Source: Streptomyces sp. 2114.4 | GTDB taxonomy: Bacteria > Actinomycetota > Actinomycetes > Streptomycetales > Streptomycetaceae | DNA: 64,000 nucleotides | Assembly (NCBI RefSeq): GCF_900187385.1 | Contig: NZ_FYEY01000001.1 | Coordinates: 62,001 to 126,000, forward strand | Reading direction: 5' to 3' | In this document: positions 16,972 to 26,773 of the stretch, piece after piece | How positions within the stretch are numbered: the stretch's first letter is position 1 | How the letters are laid out: each line of letters opens with the position of its first letter | The notes under the pieces: generated by a model | Database searches by the model: none | What the model saw: the letters and a program-made list of their open reading frames with translations, nothing else | What the model was told of the DNA's origin: nothing | Program-made: the position numbers and the translations under genes

Positions 16972-17145
16972 CTACTGGGTCTCGTGGAAGTGATCCCGGT
17001 CCATGCCGGGCGGAAGCGCTGATGTACCTCCGGCCGTTCCGTGTCGGTCTGCTCCTGTCCTCGATGCCTTGGGCGTCACCGGCCTCAACGAGTTCGCGAG
17101 GGAGATGCGGACATCGTCGGCATCGCGGCCGGTGGCAGCTGTCAT
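16972..17145 (-). CDS. 57-aa ORF translationally coupled to the C-A-PCP-R NRPS
   Basis: The ATG (17143-17145) shares one base with the NRPS stop codon (TGATG) and is preceded by AGGAGAGG at a suitable distance. The peptide begins [20 protein letters not shown] and ends DRDHFHETQ. It has no Cys and no signal peptide, and is hydrophilic. It is not MbtH-like and no family is recognised. Its place as the last cistron of the NRPS operon suggests a role in, or co-expression with, the pathway. The alternative is a chance frame. Confidence 0.45.
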   Translation of the reverse strand: MTAATGRDADDVRISLANSLRPVTPKASRTGADRHGTAGGTSALPPGMDRDHFHETQ

Positions 17146-20100
17146 CAGGCCTCTCCTGCCGGGTGGGTGCCGGGCTCCCGCGGAAGGTCCACCAACGGGC
17201 CGGCTGGAGCGGAGGCGGGCGGGGGCGGCGCTGCGCCGGGTTCCGGGAGCCATCCTGTTGCGGTGAAGTAGGCGACGCAACGGCCGAACAGCTCCCGGTC
17301 GATCTCGGGGCGCACTATGCCCGTTGGGGCCAGCGCGGCGTCGGTGGCGGTGGGGTCGAAGGCCAGGCTGCCCTCCGATCCGCCGCCGGTCAGTTCCGCG
17401 GCCAGCGTGCCCAGGAGCGGGAACGCCGCGTTGCCGGGGTTCGCGCCGATCCGGTCCAGCCACGCTTGCGGGGAGACCTCGGGCAGGTGGTACCCCATGG
17501 TTCGCAGCCAGTCCAGCGTCGTCTCCAGGCGCAGCGGGCGGCCTGCGGCGAGGTGGAAGGTCCGGCCGGTGGTGCCTGGGAGCAGGGACAGAGCCACCAT
17601 GGCATCAGCGACGTAGTCCACCGGTGCCAGGTCGAAGGCGGTGTCGACCTGGGCGGGTGCGGTCCGGGCCTGGATGCAGCCCTTGAGCATCAGCCACAGG
17701 TAGTCACTTGTCTGGCAGGCGCCGGTGCGGCTGTGGCCGGCGATGCGGGTCGGCCGGTACATCGTGACGGGCAGTCCTCGCCGGCGGGCTTGTTCGACGA
17801 GCCCTTCGGCGACCCATTTGCTTTGGGTGTACCCGTGCTCCAGCGCTTCGGGTGGCCCTGTCGGGTGCTCCGGGCCGATCGGGTGCGGGGACCTGCCGGC
17901 GTACACGCCCACGGTGGAGACGTGGTGGACCGGGACGGTGCGGTGGCGCGCGGCCAGCCGGAGGATCTCGGTGGTGCCGTCGACGGTTGCTGCCTTGAGC
18001 TGTCCGTACGAGGAGACGAGGTTGACCGCCGCCCCCACGTGGTGCACCGCGTCCACGGTGCGGGCGAGGTGGTCGAAGGCGTCCTCGGACAGGCCCAGCG
18101 ACGGCCGGGCAAGATCACCGTGAACCACGGTGACCCGATGAGCGCAGCGCTCGTCCCACAGCCCGTAGGTCTCCAGGGCGCTGCGCAGCCGCTTCGCGGC
18201 GTGCTCCGGGTCGGTGCCGCGGACCAGGCAGTGCACGGTGGCGTCGGTGCGGTTCAACAGGGCGCGCAGGGTGAAGGCGCCGAGGAAGCCGGTGGCTCCG
18301 GTGAGCAGGACATGTGCCGGGGCTTGCGCCGCCGGGGCCGTCTTCGGCGCCGGGACGATGTCGGCGGGCAGGTCGACCTCGGCGGGCAGGTCGAAGGCCT
18401 CTGTGACGTCGTCCCCGTCGACCAGGGCGGCCAGGGAGGCAACCGTCGCGGACGCGGAGACCGCGCCGGGCGGGATCCGCACGCCCAGTTCCTCGCGGAT
18501 CCTGAGGACGAGCCGGGTGGCCAGCAGGGAGTGGCCGCCCAGGGCGAAGAAGTCGTCCCGGACGCCGATGCGGGTGATGTCCAGCAGTTCGCTCCAGATC
18601 CGGGCGATCCGACGCTCGGCAGGGGTGGCGGGCGCGGCAAAGGGTGTGGAGGACTGGGTGTCCAGTTGCTCCGGGCGGGGCAGGGCGGCCCGGTCCAGCT
18701 TGCCGCTGGGGGTCAGGGGAAAGCTCTCCAGCTTCAGCACGGCGGCCGGGACCATGTACTCGGGGAGGCGTTCGGCCAGCGCCTTTCGCACTGCGGTGGG
18801 GTGTGGAGCGGCTGCGTCGTCCGCGGTCGTGAGGTAGTGGGCGACCAGGCGGCGCCCGAAGGGGGACTCCTGCGCCACCACGGCGGCATCGGTCACCGCG
18901 GGCAACGCCCGCAGGACGGCCTCGATTTCGCCGGTCTCCACCCGATGACCGCGGATCTTGACCTGGTCGTCCCCCCGCCCCAGGTACTGGAGCCGGCCGT
19001 CGGGGAGGTGCCGAACGAGGTCGCCGGTGCGGTAGAGCCGCGAGCCGCCGCGCAGGACGAATTTCTCGGCGGTCAGGTCGGGGCGGCCGAGGTAGCCGTC
19101 GGCCAGTACGGGTCCTGCGACGCACAGTTCGCCCGTCGTACCGGGTGGGACCGGGCGCAGCGCTTCGTCGAGGACGAGTATCTGCGCGCCTGCGATCGGG
19201 CGGCCGATGGAGGGCAGGTCCGGCCAGGAGGCTGGGTTCTTCGCGAGACGCTCGGCGACGACGACGTGGGTCTCGGAGGGGCCGTAGTGGTTGTCCAGCA
19301 CTGCGCTGGGCGCGCGCGACCGGAAGAACTCCCGCAAGGCCGGGGTGGCGAAGAGCTGCTCGCCCGCGGTGGCCACCTCGCGCAGCTGCGGCAGGGTCCG
19401 GCCGGTGGCGCAGGCGTACTCGGCGAGTTGCTGCAGGGCGACGAACGGCAGGAAGAGCCGCTCCACCCCCTGGGCCGCGAGGAGGTCGAGGAGGCGGGCG
19501 GGGTCGCGGCGGATTTCGTCGTCGACCATGACCAGGGCTCCGCCGGTCGTCCAGGTGCTGAACAGTTCCTGGAAGGCCACGTCGAAGCTGAGCGGGGCGA
19601 ACTGCAGGGTGCGGGTGCCGGTGCCTGCGGCGGACCGGGCGCGCTGCCAGGCCAGCAGGTTGGCCAGAGCGCGGTGCGGCATGGCCACGCCCTTGGGCCG
19701 GCCGGTCGATCCGGAGGTGTAGATCAGGTAGCCGAGGTCGTCCGGGCTCGCCGCGGGCAGCGGTACGGCGGGGGCGGGCGGAAGGTCGTCCACCACGACG
19801 GGCTCGGCGTCCACCAGGCCCACCAGGTCGCGCTGGGTCAGTACGGTCTTGATCCCACTGTCGGCGGCCATGAAGGCGAGGCGGTCGGCCGGGTAGTCGG
19901 GGTCGAGCGGCAGGTAGGAGCCGCCCGCCTTGAGCACGCCCAGTACGGCGACGGCCAGTTCCGGCGAGCGGCGCAGACAGATCCCGACGGGTTGTCGCGC
20001 CGCGCCCCGGGTCACGAGATGGGCGGCGACGTTGGCGGCAGCCGTTTCCAGTTGGGCGTAGGTGAGCATCCGGTCCCGGTGGACGACCGCGGGGGCGTGG

Positions 20101-21512
20101 GGGGTGCGGCGTGCCTGAGCGGCGACGATCTCGTGGGCGAGCGGGCGGTCGCCGGTCGGCTCCGGACCGTGCGTCCACTGTTGGAGGAGGGCGTGCTCCT
20201 CGGGAGGAAGGATGTCCAGCTCGGCCAGTGACCGGTCGGGGTGGGACACGGCGGCGGTCAGCAGCGCTGTCAGGCGTGCGGTGAGCCGCTCGGCGGTGAT
20301 GCGGTCGAAGAGGTCGGTGGAGAACTCCCAGTAGCCGTGGAGGCCGCCCGCCTCGGGAACCATGTGGAGGAAGACGTCGTACTTTGCCGTGCCCCGGTGC
20401 ACGTATAGCCGCTCAGCCGTGACGCCGGGCAGGGCCAGGGCCGGGGCGGGCGCGTCGTCGAGACCGAACACCACCTGGAAGAGCGGGAAGCGGCCGGTGG
20501 ACCGCTCCACCTTCAGGTCGCGGACCAAGCGGGTGTAGGGAACGTCGCGGTGCCGGACGGCGGCCCACACCGCGGCCTTGGTCCGGGCAGTGAGCTCGGC
20601 GAAGGATGCGGTGGGGTCGAGGTGCTGGCGCAGCGGCATGACATCGGTGAGGCAGGCCAGCATCGGCTCAAGGCGTTCGTCGTCCCGCCGGGAGACGGGG
20701 GTACCGATGACTACGTCCTGCCGGCCCGACGACCGGGCCAGCAGCGCGCCCAGGGCGGTGGCCAGCACGGCGAAGGGGGTGGCCCGGGCCCGGCGGGCCA
20801 GTGCTCGCACACCTGTGACCAGGCCGGGCTCCAGGGTGAACTCCACGCGGTCGCCGCCGGTGCCCAGCACGGCAGGCCGCGGCCGGTCTGCGGGGAACGA
20901 GGACTCCTGCGGTGCTCCGGCCAACGCGCGGCGCCAGTGCTCCAGGGAGGCCCGGGTGGGGTCGGGGCGTTCCTGGACGTACGGACCGAACTGCACGGGC
21001 AGCTCGGGCAGGCCGGGGTCGGAGCCGTCCAGGGCGGCCCGGTAAAGGGCGCTGAATTCGGTGTCCAGCAGACTCCAGCACCAGCCGTCGACCACCGCAT
21101 GGTGGATGGCCACGACCAGGACGGCGTCGCTGCTCTTGTGGGTGTCCAGCTGGAGCAGGGTCGCCCGCAGCAGCGGCGGTCGGTTCAGAGCGACCGGCCG
21201 GGCGGCTGCTTCGGTCAGTGCGGCCGGCAGCTGCCCGGGGGCGAGGCGACGGATCTCCAGCTCGACCGGGCCCGGCGGGAGCACGGTCTGGCGCGGCTCT
21301 CCGTCGACGAGATGCAGGCGGCTGCGCAGGGCCTCGTGCCGCGCGACGATGCCGTCCAGCGCGGCTTGCACGGCGGCCGGCACGACGCGGGCGCCGCGCA
21401 GCCGGTACGTCCAGGACTCCAGGTAGCGGGAGGTCCCCTCCTGGAACTGGTCGTTGAGCCAGATCGACTCCTGTTCGCAGGACATGGGGTAGCTGGGGAG
21501 GGTGTGCGGCAT
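17145..21512 (-). CDS. NRPS, C-A-PCP-R (reductive release)
   Basis: 1455 aa. Condensation domain (about 1-440) with IHHAVVDGW (137-143). Adenylation domain (about 455-950) with [28 protein letters not shown] and GKLDRAALP. Carrier domain Ser995 in [11 protein letters not shown]. Terminal thioester reductase (about 1075 on) with [10 protein letters not shown] and YTQSK. Specificity residues read by hand are D644 V645 Q648 F687 A714 A716 H742 V750 V751 K938, close to proline codes of the DVQ(F/L)IAHV type. It should join an upstream aminoacyl group to this residue and release an aldehyde. The ATG at 21512 lies 17 bases after the stop of the PCP-A gene, so the two form one operon. No MbtH or PPTase gene is nearby. 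Confidence 0.92.
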   Translation of the reverse strand: MPHTLPSYPMSCEQESIWLNDQFQEGTSRYLESWTYRLRGARVVPAAVQAALDGIVARHEALRSRLHLVDGEPRQTVLPPGPVELEIRRLAPGQLPAALTEAAARPVALNRPPLLRATLLQLDTHKSSDAVLVVAIHHAVVDGWCWSLLDTEFSALYRAALDGSDPGLPELPVQFGPYVQERPDPTRASLEHWRRALAGAPQESSFPADRPRPAVLGTGGDRVEFTLEPGLVTGVRALARRARATPFAVLATALGALLARSSGRQDVVIGTPVSRRDDERLEPMLACLTDVMPLRQHLDPTASFAELTARTKAAVWAAVRHRDVPYTRLVRDLKVERSTGRFPLFQVVFGLDDAPAPALALPGVTAERLYVHRGTAKYDVFLHMVPEAGGLHGYWEFSTDLFDRITAERLTARLTALLTAAVSHPDRSLAELDILPPEEHALLQQWTHGPEPTGDRPLAHEIVAAQARRTPHAPAVVHRDRMLTYAQLETAAANVAAHLVTRGAARQPVGICLRRSPELAVAVLGVLKAGGSYLPLDPDYPADRLAFMAADSGIKTVLTQRDLVGLVDAEPVVVDDLPPAPAVPLPAASPDDLGYLIYTSGSTGRPKGVAMPHRALANLLAWQRARSAAGTGTRTLQFAPLSFDVAFQELFSTWTTGGALVMVDDEIRRDPARLLDLLAAQGVERLFLPFVALQQLAEYACATGRTLPQLREVATAGEQLFATPALREFFRSRAPSAVLDNHYGPSETHVVVAERLAKNPASWPDLPSIGRPIAGAQILVLDEALRPVPPGTTGELCVAGPVLADGYLGRPDLTAEKFVLRGGSRLYRTGDLVRHLPDGRLQYLGRGDDQVKIRGHRVETGEIEAVLRALPAVTDAAVVAQESPFGRRLVAHYLTTADDAAAPHPTAVRKALAERLPEYMVPAAVLKLESFPLTPSGKLDRAALPRPEQLDTQSSTPFAAPATPAERRIARIWSELLDITRIGVRDDFFALGGHSLLATRLVLRIREELGVRIPPGAVSASATVASLAALVDGDDVTEAFDLPAEVDLPADIVPAPKTAPAAQAPAHVLLTGATGFLGAFTLRALLNRTDATVHCLVRGTDPEHAAKRLRSALETYGLWDERCAHRVTVVHGDLARPSLGLSEDAFDHLARTVDAVHHVGAAVNLVSSYGQLKAATVDGTTEILRLAARHRTVPVHHVSTVGVYAGRSPHPIGPEHPTGPPEALEHGYTQSKWVAEGLVEQARRRGLPVTMYRPTRIAGHSRTGACQTSDYLWLMLKGCIQARTAPAQVDTAFDLAPVDYVADAMVALSLLPGTTGRTFHLAAGRPLRLETTLDWLRTMGYHLPEVSPQAWLDRIGANPGNAAFPLLGTLAAELTGGGSEGSLAFDPTATDAALAPTGIVRPEIDRELFGRCVAYFTATGWLPEPGAAPPPPASAPAGPLVDLPREPGTHPAGEA

Positions 21513-21528
21513 GGCGAGCGGTCCTCGG

Positions 21529-23369
21529 TCAGAGCCAGGCGGGCAGGGCGCGGCGGTCGAGCTTGCCGTTGTCCGTGGTGGGCAGGGACGTGCAGCGCCG
21601 GACGGTGCGGGGTACCAGAGGGGCGGGGAGCCTGGTGGCCAGGGCACGACGCACCACGGCCGGGTGGGAGGGATCGTCTCGGTCCTTCGAGGTGTAGAAC
21701 AGCGCAAGGTGTGCGTAGCCGCCTGTCGGCGCCGGGACGGGGATGACGGCTGCCTGGCAGACGCCGGGGACTTGGCGTGCGGCGGTCTCGATCTCGTCCG
21801 GTTCCACGCGGTGGCCGGCGATCTTCACCTGCCGGTCGGTCCGGCCGTGGAAAGACAGCGTCCCGTCGGGTCCAGAGTGCCCAGGTCGCCGGTCCGGTAG
21901 AGGCGTACGGGGGAACCGTCGAGGGGGAGGGTGACGAAGGACGTGGCGGTGGCCTCCGTGTCGCCCAGGTAGCCGAGGGCCAGGCCGTCGCCGGCCAGGC
22001 AGATTTCTCCTGGCTCGCCGGGTGTGGCTGGGTGGTCGCCGTTGAGGATGTGCACGGTCGTGCCCGGCACCGGCAGGCCAACGGGGATGTCCTTGTCGCG
22101 GGTGCAGTCGGCGGCGGTGACTTGGTGGGTGGTGGCGAATACGCAGCTTTCCACCGGTCCGTAGCCGTTGATCAGTACGGTGTCCGGGTAGCGGGCCAGG
22201 AAGCGGCCGGCGTGCGCGGGCGAGATCCGTTCGCCGCCGGTCAGGACCTGCCGGATCCCGGCGAAGCAGGGGCGGTCCGGGGAGTCCTCGTCCACGAAGA
22301 GGTTGAACAGGGACGAGGTCAGCCACACGGTGTCCACGCCGGCCCTGGCGACCAGACCGGTGAGGGCGTCCGGGAGAAGGTAGTCGGAAGGAGCGATGGC
22401 GCAGGTGCCGCCGCTCGTCAGCGGGCCCCACAGCTCCAGGCTGCAGGCGTCCCAGGGGGCCGGAGCCGCTTGCAGGACCACTCGCCCGGGGCCGAAGTCC
22501 GCGAACGAGCCACCGTGGGAAGGAAAGAGGCGGGTGGTCGCGCGGTGGGGCGAAAGGACGCCCTTGGGGACGCCGGTGGTACCGGAGGTGAAGAAGACCA
22601 CGGCGGGGTCGCCCGGGGCGACGGTCACATCGGGCGGGGCGATGCGCCGGGCCGCTGCCTGTTCCAGGCTTTCGGCGGGCGGGGCCCACGCCTGCGGCAT
22701 GCCGCCTTCGGCCACCGTCAGGGGGGCACGCAAACGGGAGACGATGTCGTGGATCCGCTGGGCGGGCCAGCGCCGGTCCAAGGCGGCGTAGGAGGCGCCG
22801 CACTTGAGGACGGCCAGCAGCACCGCGACGAGTCGGGGTGAGCGGGGCAGCAGGACCGGTACGACGGAGCCGGGCTGCACTCCGGCCTCGGCCAGCTCCC
22901 TGGCGTAGGTGTCCGATGCGGCGTCGAGGGTGGCGTAGTCGACGCGTTCGTTCCCGCAGATCAGGGCGAGGGCGGTGGGACGCAGACGCGCCTGGTGGGC
23001 GACGGCGGCGTGGAGGGAACACGGGGCGGAAGGTATCCGTTGAGCGACGGGTGTCGCTGGGTTGCCCGGGTCCGGGGCGAGCCCGGCGGTGAAATCGATG
23101 AGGGTGTCCGCCTCGAACAGGTCCTCGGGGATGGCGTGTAAGTTCAGGTCCTTGCTGAGTCGGGCGCAGATCCGTATGGCCTGCAGGGAGGTTGCCTCGA
23201 AGTCGTAGAAGCTTTGGGTCCCGTCAGGCTCGGGAACGCCGAGTACCTCGGCGATGATCTCCAGTGCGGCTTTTGCGGTCCTGTCGGTCGAGGCAGGCGA
23301 CGATACGGGCACGGGGCATCCTGATGACGGGCCGTTGCTGGGCACAGGGGTGGAGTGCGTTGAGGGCAT
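21529..23369 (-). CDS. NRPS, PCP-A, one apparent frameshift
   Basis: Carrier domain first (about residues 33-97, Ser61 in [12 protein letters not shown]), then an adenylation domain: [29 protein letters not shown]. The first frame ends at 21825, but [20 protein letters not shown] to [11 protein letters not shown] (cores A8-A10) follows in another frame to 21529. One added C in the CCC run at 21868-21870 gives a continuous 613-aa protein. Specificity residues are D307 A308 L311 W349 L376 G378 G402 V410 F411 K, a valine-like code. PCP before A is unusual: the A domain must load a carrier on its own N-terminal side. The acyl group would be passed to the next protein's C domain. Confidence 0.82.
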
Positions 23370-23492
23370 GACGGGGCTGTGATTCCTTGAGTGGGGCGGG
23401 CCGGTTGATCGTGGTGGTAGGTGGGTGGCGCTCGTGGGCGCGCCGCCGGGCGGCCGCTCGTTGTGAGCCGGCCGTCTGCCGTCGAGGCGAGG

Positions 23493-23768
23493 TCAGATGA
23501 AGTCGAGCAGGTCCGCCAGCGGCGTGGGGACGTGTTCGTGTGGGAGTGCGTCGACCAGCACGCGGCCGTAGTGGACCTTGCGTCCTTTCTTGGTGCCGAG
23601 AAACCGCCGCAGTTGCTGATGCGGGCTGCGGCCCCGCTGCGCGGGCTGCGACAGGAAGATCCGCAGGGGGCGCAGGTCGCCCTGCTGCTGGATGAGTTCG
23701 GTCACCCGTGCCACGCCCAGGGCGCGGATGAGCTCGTCCTCCAGGTCCTCGTCGCACACGAAGAAGTG
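23493..23768 (-). pseudogene. C-terminal fragment of a TOPRIM/OLD-type ATP-dependent nuclease
   Basis: Ninety residues beginning FFVCDEDLEDELIRALGVAR and including PAQRGRSPHQQLRRFLGTKK and GRKVHYGRVLVDAL match the end of AAA-ATPase/TOPRIM endonuclease proteins found in actinomycetes. The ATPase and most of the TOPRIM part are missing, and the sequence upstream switches to an unrelated piece. Non-functional remnant. Confidence 0.65.
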
Positions 23769-23820
23769 CGGCGGCACTGGGTTCCCGCTTCGCCGAAGAA
23801 CAGCAGGTCGGGGCGTAGTG

Positions 23821-23922
23821 CTCGGCCGGCTCCGCCGGCCCGGCGACAGGGGCGGCCTCGAAGAACTCTGTCGCCGGCAGGTCCACGGGGAGCACGGTCC
23901 GGATGCGGGCGAGGAGGTCCAT
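23821..23922 (-). pseudogene. C-terminal half of an NRPS carrier domain
   Basis: The frame reads MDLLARIRTVLPVDLPATEF then FEAAPVAG, the last two helices of a peptidyl carrier protein (compare the usual RIR..LGVDLP...LFEAPTVA). The serine-bearing half is absent. It lies on the same strand as the NRPS genes, 450 bases upstream of them, and suggests a larger ancestral assembly line that was cut. Confidence 0.5.
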
Positions 23923-24043
23923 GGCCCTCGTCGGCGTTCTTCGTGGTCTTGTTCTCTGCTGCGGAGGCCGGGCCGGGCATGGCCGTGGTGGCGGCGAGGG
24001 GCAGCAGGACGGAGAGAACCACCTTGGTGCGTAAGGTGCGCAT
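23923..24043 (-). pseudogene. start of a secreted protein, truncated
   Basis: The ATG at 24043 follows AAGGGG and encodes a clear Sec signal peptide: basic MRTLRTK, a hydrophobic core VVLSVLLPLAATTAM, and a cleavage site ASA/AENKTTKN. After about 40 residues the sequence joins the carrier-domain fragment in a different reading sense, so the mature protein is lost. Confidence 0.5.
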
Positions 24044-24148
24044 CGATTCCCCTTGCGGATAGCCCTCCTGACCCGGAAAACATTCGATCGACTGTTCGTA
24101 GGCCGGTGGGTGGATCCTTACAGACCGGGGACGCACCTGTCCTGAGCT

Positions 24149-24301
24149 TTATGGTTTTTCGGTGATGACGCGGTAAACGACCACATGCGGAGTTTTGCCC
24201 TCCGCGATGTTGGTGCCGCCCTGGTCACGGGCCGCGTAGACACCGGAAACGGTCACGGCCGCCCCGGCCCGGCAAGCCGGCATTGCCTTGTCCGCTCCGC
24301 A
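24149..24301 (-). pseudogene. C-terminal fragment of an unidentified protein
   Basis: The last 50 residues of this frame look coding: CRAGAAVTVSGVYAARDQGG, then TPHVVVYRVITEKP and a stop, resembling the strand-rich end of a small OB-fold or exported protein. Upstream the frame runs antisense to nothing recognisable. It is probably another cut gene in this debris stretch. Confidence 0.35.
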
Positions 24302-24419
24302 AGGGAGGCGAGCCGGGCAACAACTCCTCACTGTGCGGAACAGACCATCGCGAGGACCGCGGGTCCGGGACCGCACTACTGGAGCGGGGGCCGCCGAGCA
24401 GGAGGAAGGCCTGTGCGGG

Positions 24420-24662
24420 TTAATCGTCGATGCACTTGGGGTACTTCGAGCCCCGGTAGCAGTCGTGGTAGTCGTACTTGCTGACCCGGAACTTCTTCTC
24501 CTTGCCCTCCTTCTTGGGATCGACGACCAAGTAGAACTTCTTCCCGTCCTTGGTCTTGCCGGTGACCCGGCCTTCAGGGCCTTTGCCGAAGTCCTGTGCA
24601 CACCCGGCAAGTGCCAGGCCGGCGACTGCCACGAGGACGGGGACGAGACTGAGGCGACGCAT
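24420..24662 (-). CDS. small lipoprotein of unknown function
   Basis: 80 aa. N-terminal lipoprotein signal: MRRLSLVPVLVAVAGLALAG then Cys21, a good lipobox (LALAGC), so the mature protein would be anchored to the outer face of the membrane. The mature part is very Lys-rich with short strands (GRVTGKTKDGKKFYLVVDPK, YDYHDCYRGSKYPKCIDD) and two further Cys near the end that could form a disulphide. Similar short lipoproteins with a KxKD...Y-x-C pattern are common in Streptomyces, with no known role. The ATG at 24662 is clear. Confidence 0.8.
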   Translation of the reverse strand: MRRLSLVPVLVAVAGLALAGCAQDFGKGPEGRVTGKTKDGKKFYLVVDPKKEGKEKKFRVSKYDYHDCYRGSKYPKCIDD

Positions 24663-24854
24663 GTCGTGCTCCGATCAACTGTGAAGACGCAGGCAGTCTA
24701 GGTGCCGTCCCGTAGTCGCTGATCACGGGGTAGATGATCTTTCCGTGGTCAGGCGTGATCAGAGCATCGCAGCTTCCTGGAGAGCCGGTTCCCCAAGGTT
24801 GATGCCGCGTCAGTGTGGTGAGCCGGCCGGTCATCGCGCTATCGCGGCACGAGG

Positions 24855-24882
24855 GGCCGGCCCCTGCGCGCAGGGGCCGGCC
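24855..24882 (-). terminator. terminator after the SRPBCC gene
   Basis: Perfect 13-bp stem, GGCCGGCCCCTGC (24855-24867) with 24870-24882, two-base centre, 20 bases beyond the stop of the minus-strand SRPBCC gene. The remaining bases between it and the lipoprotein start hold no gene. Confidence 0.7.
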
Positions 24883-24902
24883 TGGAGTCTCCCGCGACTG
24901 GG

Positions 24903-25361
24903 TCAGCCGGGCTGGATCCGGCCGCGCCAGGCTCCGGATTCGACGCCTCGGTGCTCGATGTATTCCTTGAAGCGCCGCAGGTCGCCCTTGACCCGCCGTT
25001 CGATGGTTCCCGACACGTCGGCGGCCTTCTCCGCCACGCCCGAAGGCTCGATGTCCATCACCAGCTCCACCCGGGTATGGGTCTCATCCAGACGCTGGAA
25101 GCTGACCAGGCCCTTCTGCTGTGTCTCGCCGGTGGTGGTCCGCCAGGCGATACGGTTGTCCGGGAGCTGGTCAATGATCTCGGTGTCGAACTCCCGCTGC
25201 ACGCCGCCGATTTTGACGGTCCAGCGGTTGCGCTCGTCGTCGAGCTGGGTGATCTTCTCGACACCCTCCATGAACTTCGGGAACTCCTCGAATTGCGTCC
25301 ACTGGTTGTAGGCGGTGTGGACCGGGACCTCGACGTCCACCGTTTCCTTCACCGTGCTCAT
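24903..25361 (-). CDS. SRPBCC-family protein (polyketide cyclase/dehydrase-like)
   Basis: 152-aa START-like helix-grip protein with a cavity for a hydrophobic ligand. Typical opening MSTVKETVDVEVPVHTAYNQ, then WTQFEEFPKFMEGVEKITQL, strand WTVKIGGVQREFDTEIIDQ, RIAWRTTTGETQQKGLVSFQ, and the long C-terminal helix around KGDLRRFKEYIEHRG. This subgroup (SRPBCC with W-x-x-F-x-x-FP-x-FM) is widespread in Streptomyces stress loci and is not specifically tied to polyketides, despite the family name. It is a single gene with its own terminator. The ATG at 25361 is certain. Confidence 0.9.
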   Translation of the reverse strand: MSTVKETVDVEVPVHTAYNQWTQFEEFPKFMEGVEKITQLDDERNRWTVKIGGVQREFDTEIIDQLPDNRIAWRTTTGETQQKGLVSFQRLDETHTRVELVMDIEPSGVAEKAADVSGTIERRVKGDLRRFKEYIEHRGVESGAWRGRIQPG

Positions 25362-25659
25362 TGCTACGCCTCCTCAGTGGTGACTCACGCGGGTGGCGAA
25401 GCCCGCGACGCGCATCTCGCGCAGTCGAGCGGGTGCCCGGTGACTGGCGTCTTAGACAGCGACCGCACGGCTTTCGGGTCTTGCGCACTCGCAAGGCCGG
25501 CTGTGGAGTCCCGCCGCGGACGACTCCCCTGGTGCCCGCCTGGCGCACGGCGGCAAGATGGAGCTCCGGGTATGGCACCACGAGCAGGACCGCACCCTCG
25601 CGAACTCATACGTCGCGGCGATCAATCACCGAGGTCGCCCTCAACCACAAGGATGTGCT

Positions 25660-26130
25660 GTGACTCCGGCTCCCCGTGCTGAGCTGATCAACGACCTCTT
25701 GGCGGCCGCGGATCGGGACGCCATCACCAAGCACGTCGTCGGGGCTGTCATCCCCGACGGCAACGGCCGCGTGCTGCTCATGCGCCGTGCCGCCGATGAC
25801 TTCATGGGAGGCCTGTGGGAACTCCCCTCCGGCGGCGTGGACCCCGGCGAGGGACTGCTCGACGCCCTCCGTCGCGAAGTGAGGGAGGAGACCGGCCTGC
25901 CTCTGGTCTCCATCGACGGCTACCTCGGCCACTTCGACTACACCTCCGGCTCCGGAAAGCGGGCCCGCCAGTTCACCTTCGCCGCCTCGACCGACCTCGG
26001 CGCGCCCGTGCGACTCTCCCCGGACGAGCACGACGCCTATCTGTGGGCAGACGCAGCAGGGCAAGAGCAGGTGTCACCGGCCGTGCGGACACTCCTGGAC
26101 ACCTGGAAGGCCTCCTCGAACCGCCGATGA
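25660..26130 (+). CDS. Nudix hydrolase
   Basis: 156-aa pyrophosphohydrolase acting on a nucleoside diphosphate linked to another group. The Nudix box is complete: GGVDPGEGLLDALRREVREE then TGL (G-x5-E-x7-REUxEE-x-G-U), which binds the divalent metal. It follows the usual VVGAVIPDGNGRVLLMRRA strand pair. The GTG at 25660 is chosen, since AAGGA lies six bases upstream and the family begins near here. The 298 bases between it and the divergent SRPBCC gene hold no recognised gene. Its substrate (house-cleaning or dedicated) cannot be told. Confidence 0.88.
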   Translation: MTPAPRAELINDLLAAADRDAITKHVVGAVIPDGNGRVLLMRRAADDFMGGLWELPSGGVDPGEGLLDALRREVREETGLPLVSIDGYLGHFDYTSGSGKRARQFTFAASTDLGAPVRLSPDEHDAYLWADAAGQEQVSPAVRTLLDTWKASSNRR

Positions 26131-26773
26131 TGCACCTGCACGTCGACGCCGGCGACGGCGACGGCGAGCAGGTCACCTTCGGTGGCCTTGGTGTGGTGAC
26201 GGGCTTTCGGTGGGCGGACCGGGTGAGGTTGGCTGATTGTGCTGCGTGGTTGGCGTGGCTGCCGGTCGCTCGGCCGTATCCGGGGCCGAGGGGGAGCCAC
26301 TGCTTCGGCGACCGGCAACGGCAACGGCACACACCACGCCGCGCGATCGGCCTTTCGGGTGACCTCGCGCTCGGAGCGTTGCCTTCGCCGTCACCGGAAT
26401 GGGTTACTTGGTCCGTCCGATTCCGGTGGGCCGCCCATCCTTTCCGGGGGAGTGGAAGGCGTCCTGCCCGCGTCGGAGTCTCGTGTGCCATGACGAGGCG
26501 CCGAGCGCGCTCCTCCGTTGAGGCATGCCGGTAACGGCCGTATCAGCGCCGCCGTGTGCGCCCCTGCGGCCGGCCCGCGAGCTGGTCTGGAGCCGTCATG
26601 CATGCTGTTCGCCCCGCGCACCTCACCGGCCCGCGCCACGCGCCCGGAAGAGCACGCCCGGTCCCGCTCCGCTTCGTCCCGCCTCCCTTGGTGGTGCGTC
26701 GCCCCGCGGAGACCGTCGATGCGGAAGCCGGCGATGCGGTCATCGGAGGCATGACGCGAGCGAGGGCGGTCTC
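26131..26773. other. 643-base stretch without a supported gene
   Basis: Open frames exist on both strands but none shows a family motif or a convincing ribosome site, except a GGAGG before an ATG at 26751 that gives only nine codons (MTRARAVSC) overlapping the start of the IPT/TIG gene at 26774. This short frame could act as a leader ORF. Confidence 0.4.

Noticed and set aside
17022..20231. Very long open frame (1069 codons) on the plus strand
   Set aside because: It lies antisense to the NRPS gene; composition is Gly/Val/Arg-rich as expected for a GC-rich mirror frame, and no family motif is present.
23702..24043. A secreted protein of about 110 residues
   Set aside because: Only the signal peptide and about 12 further residues look real; the remainder is the wrong frame of a carrier-domain piece and a nuclease tail.
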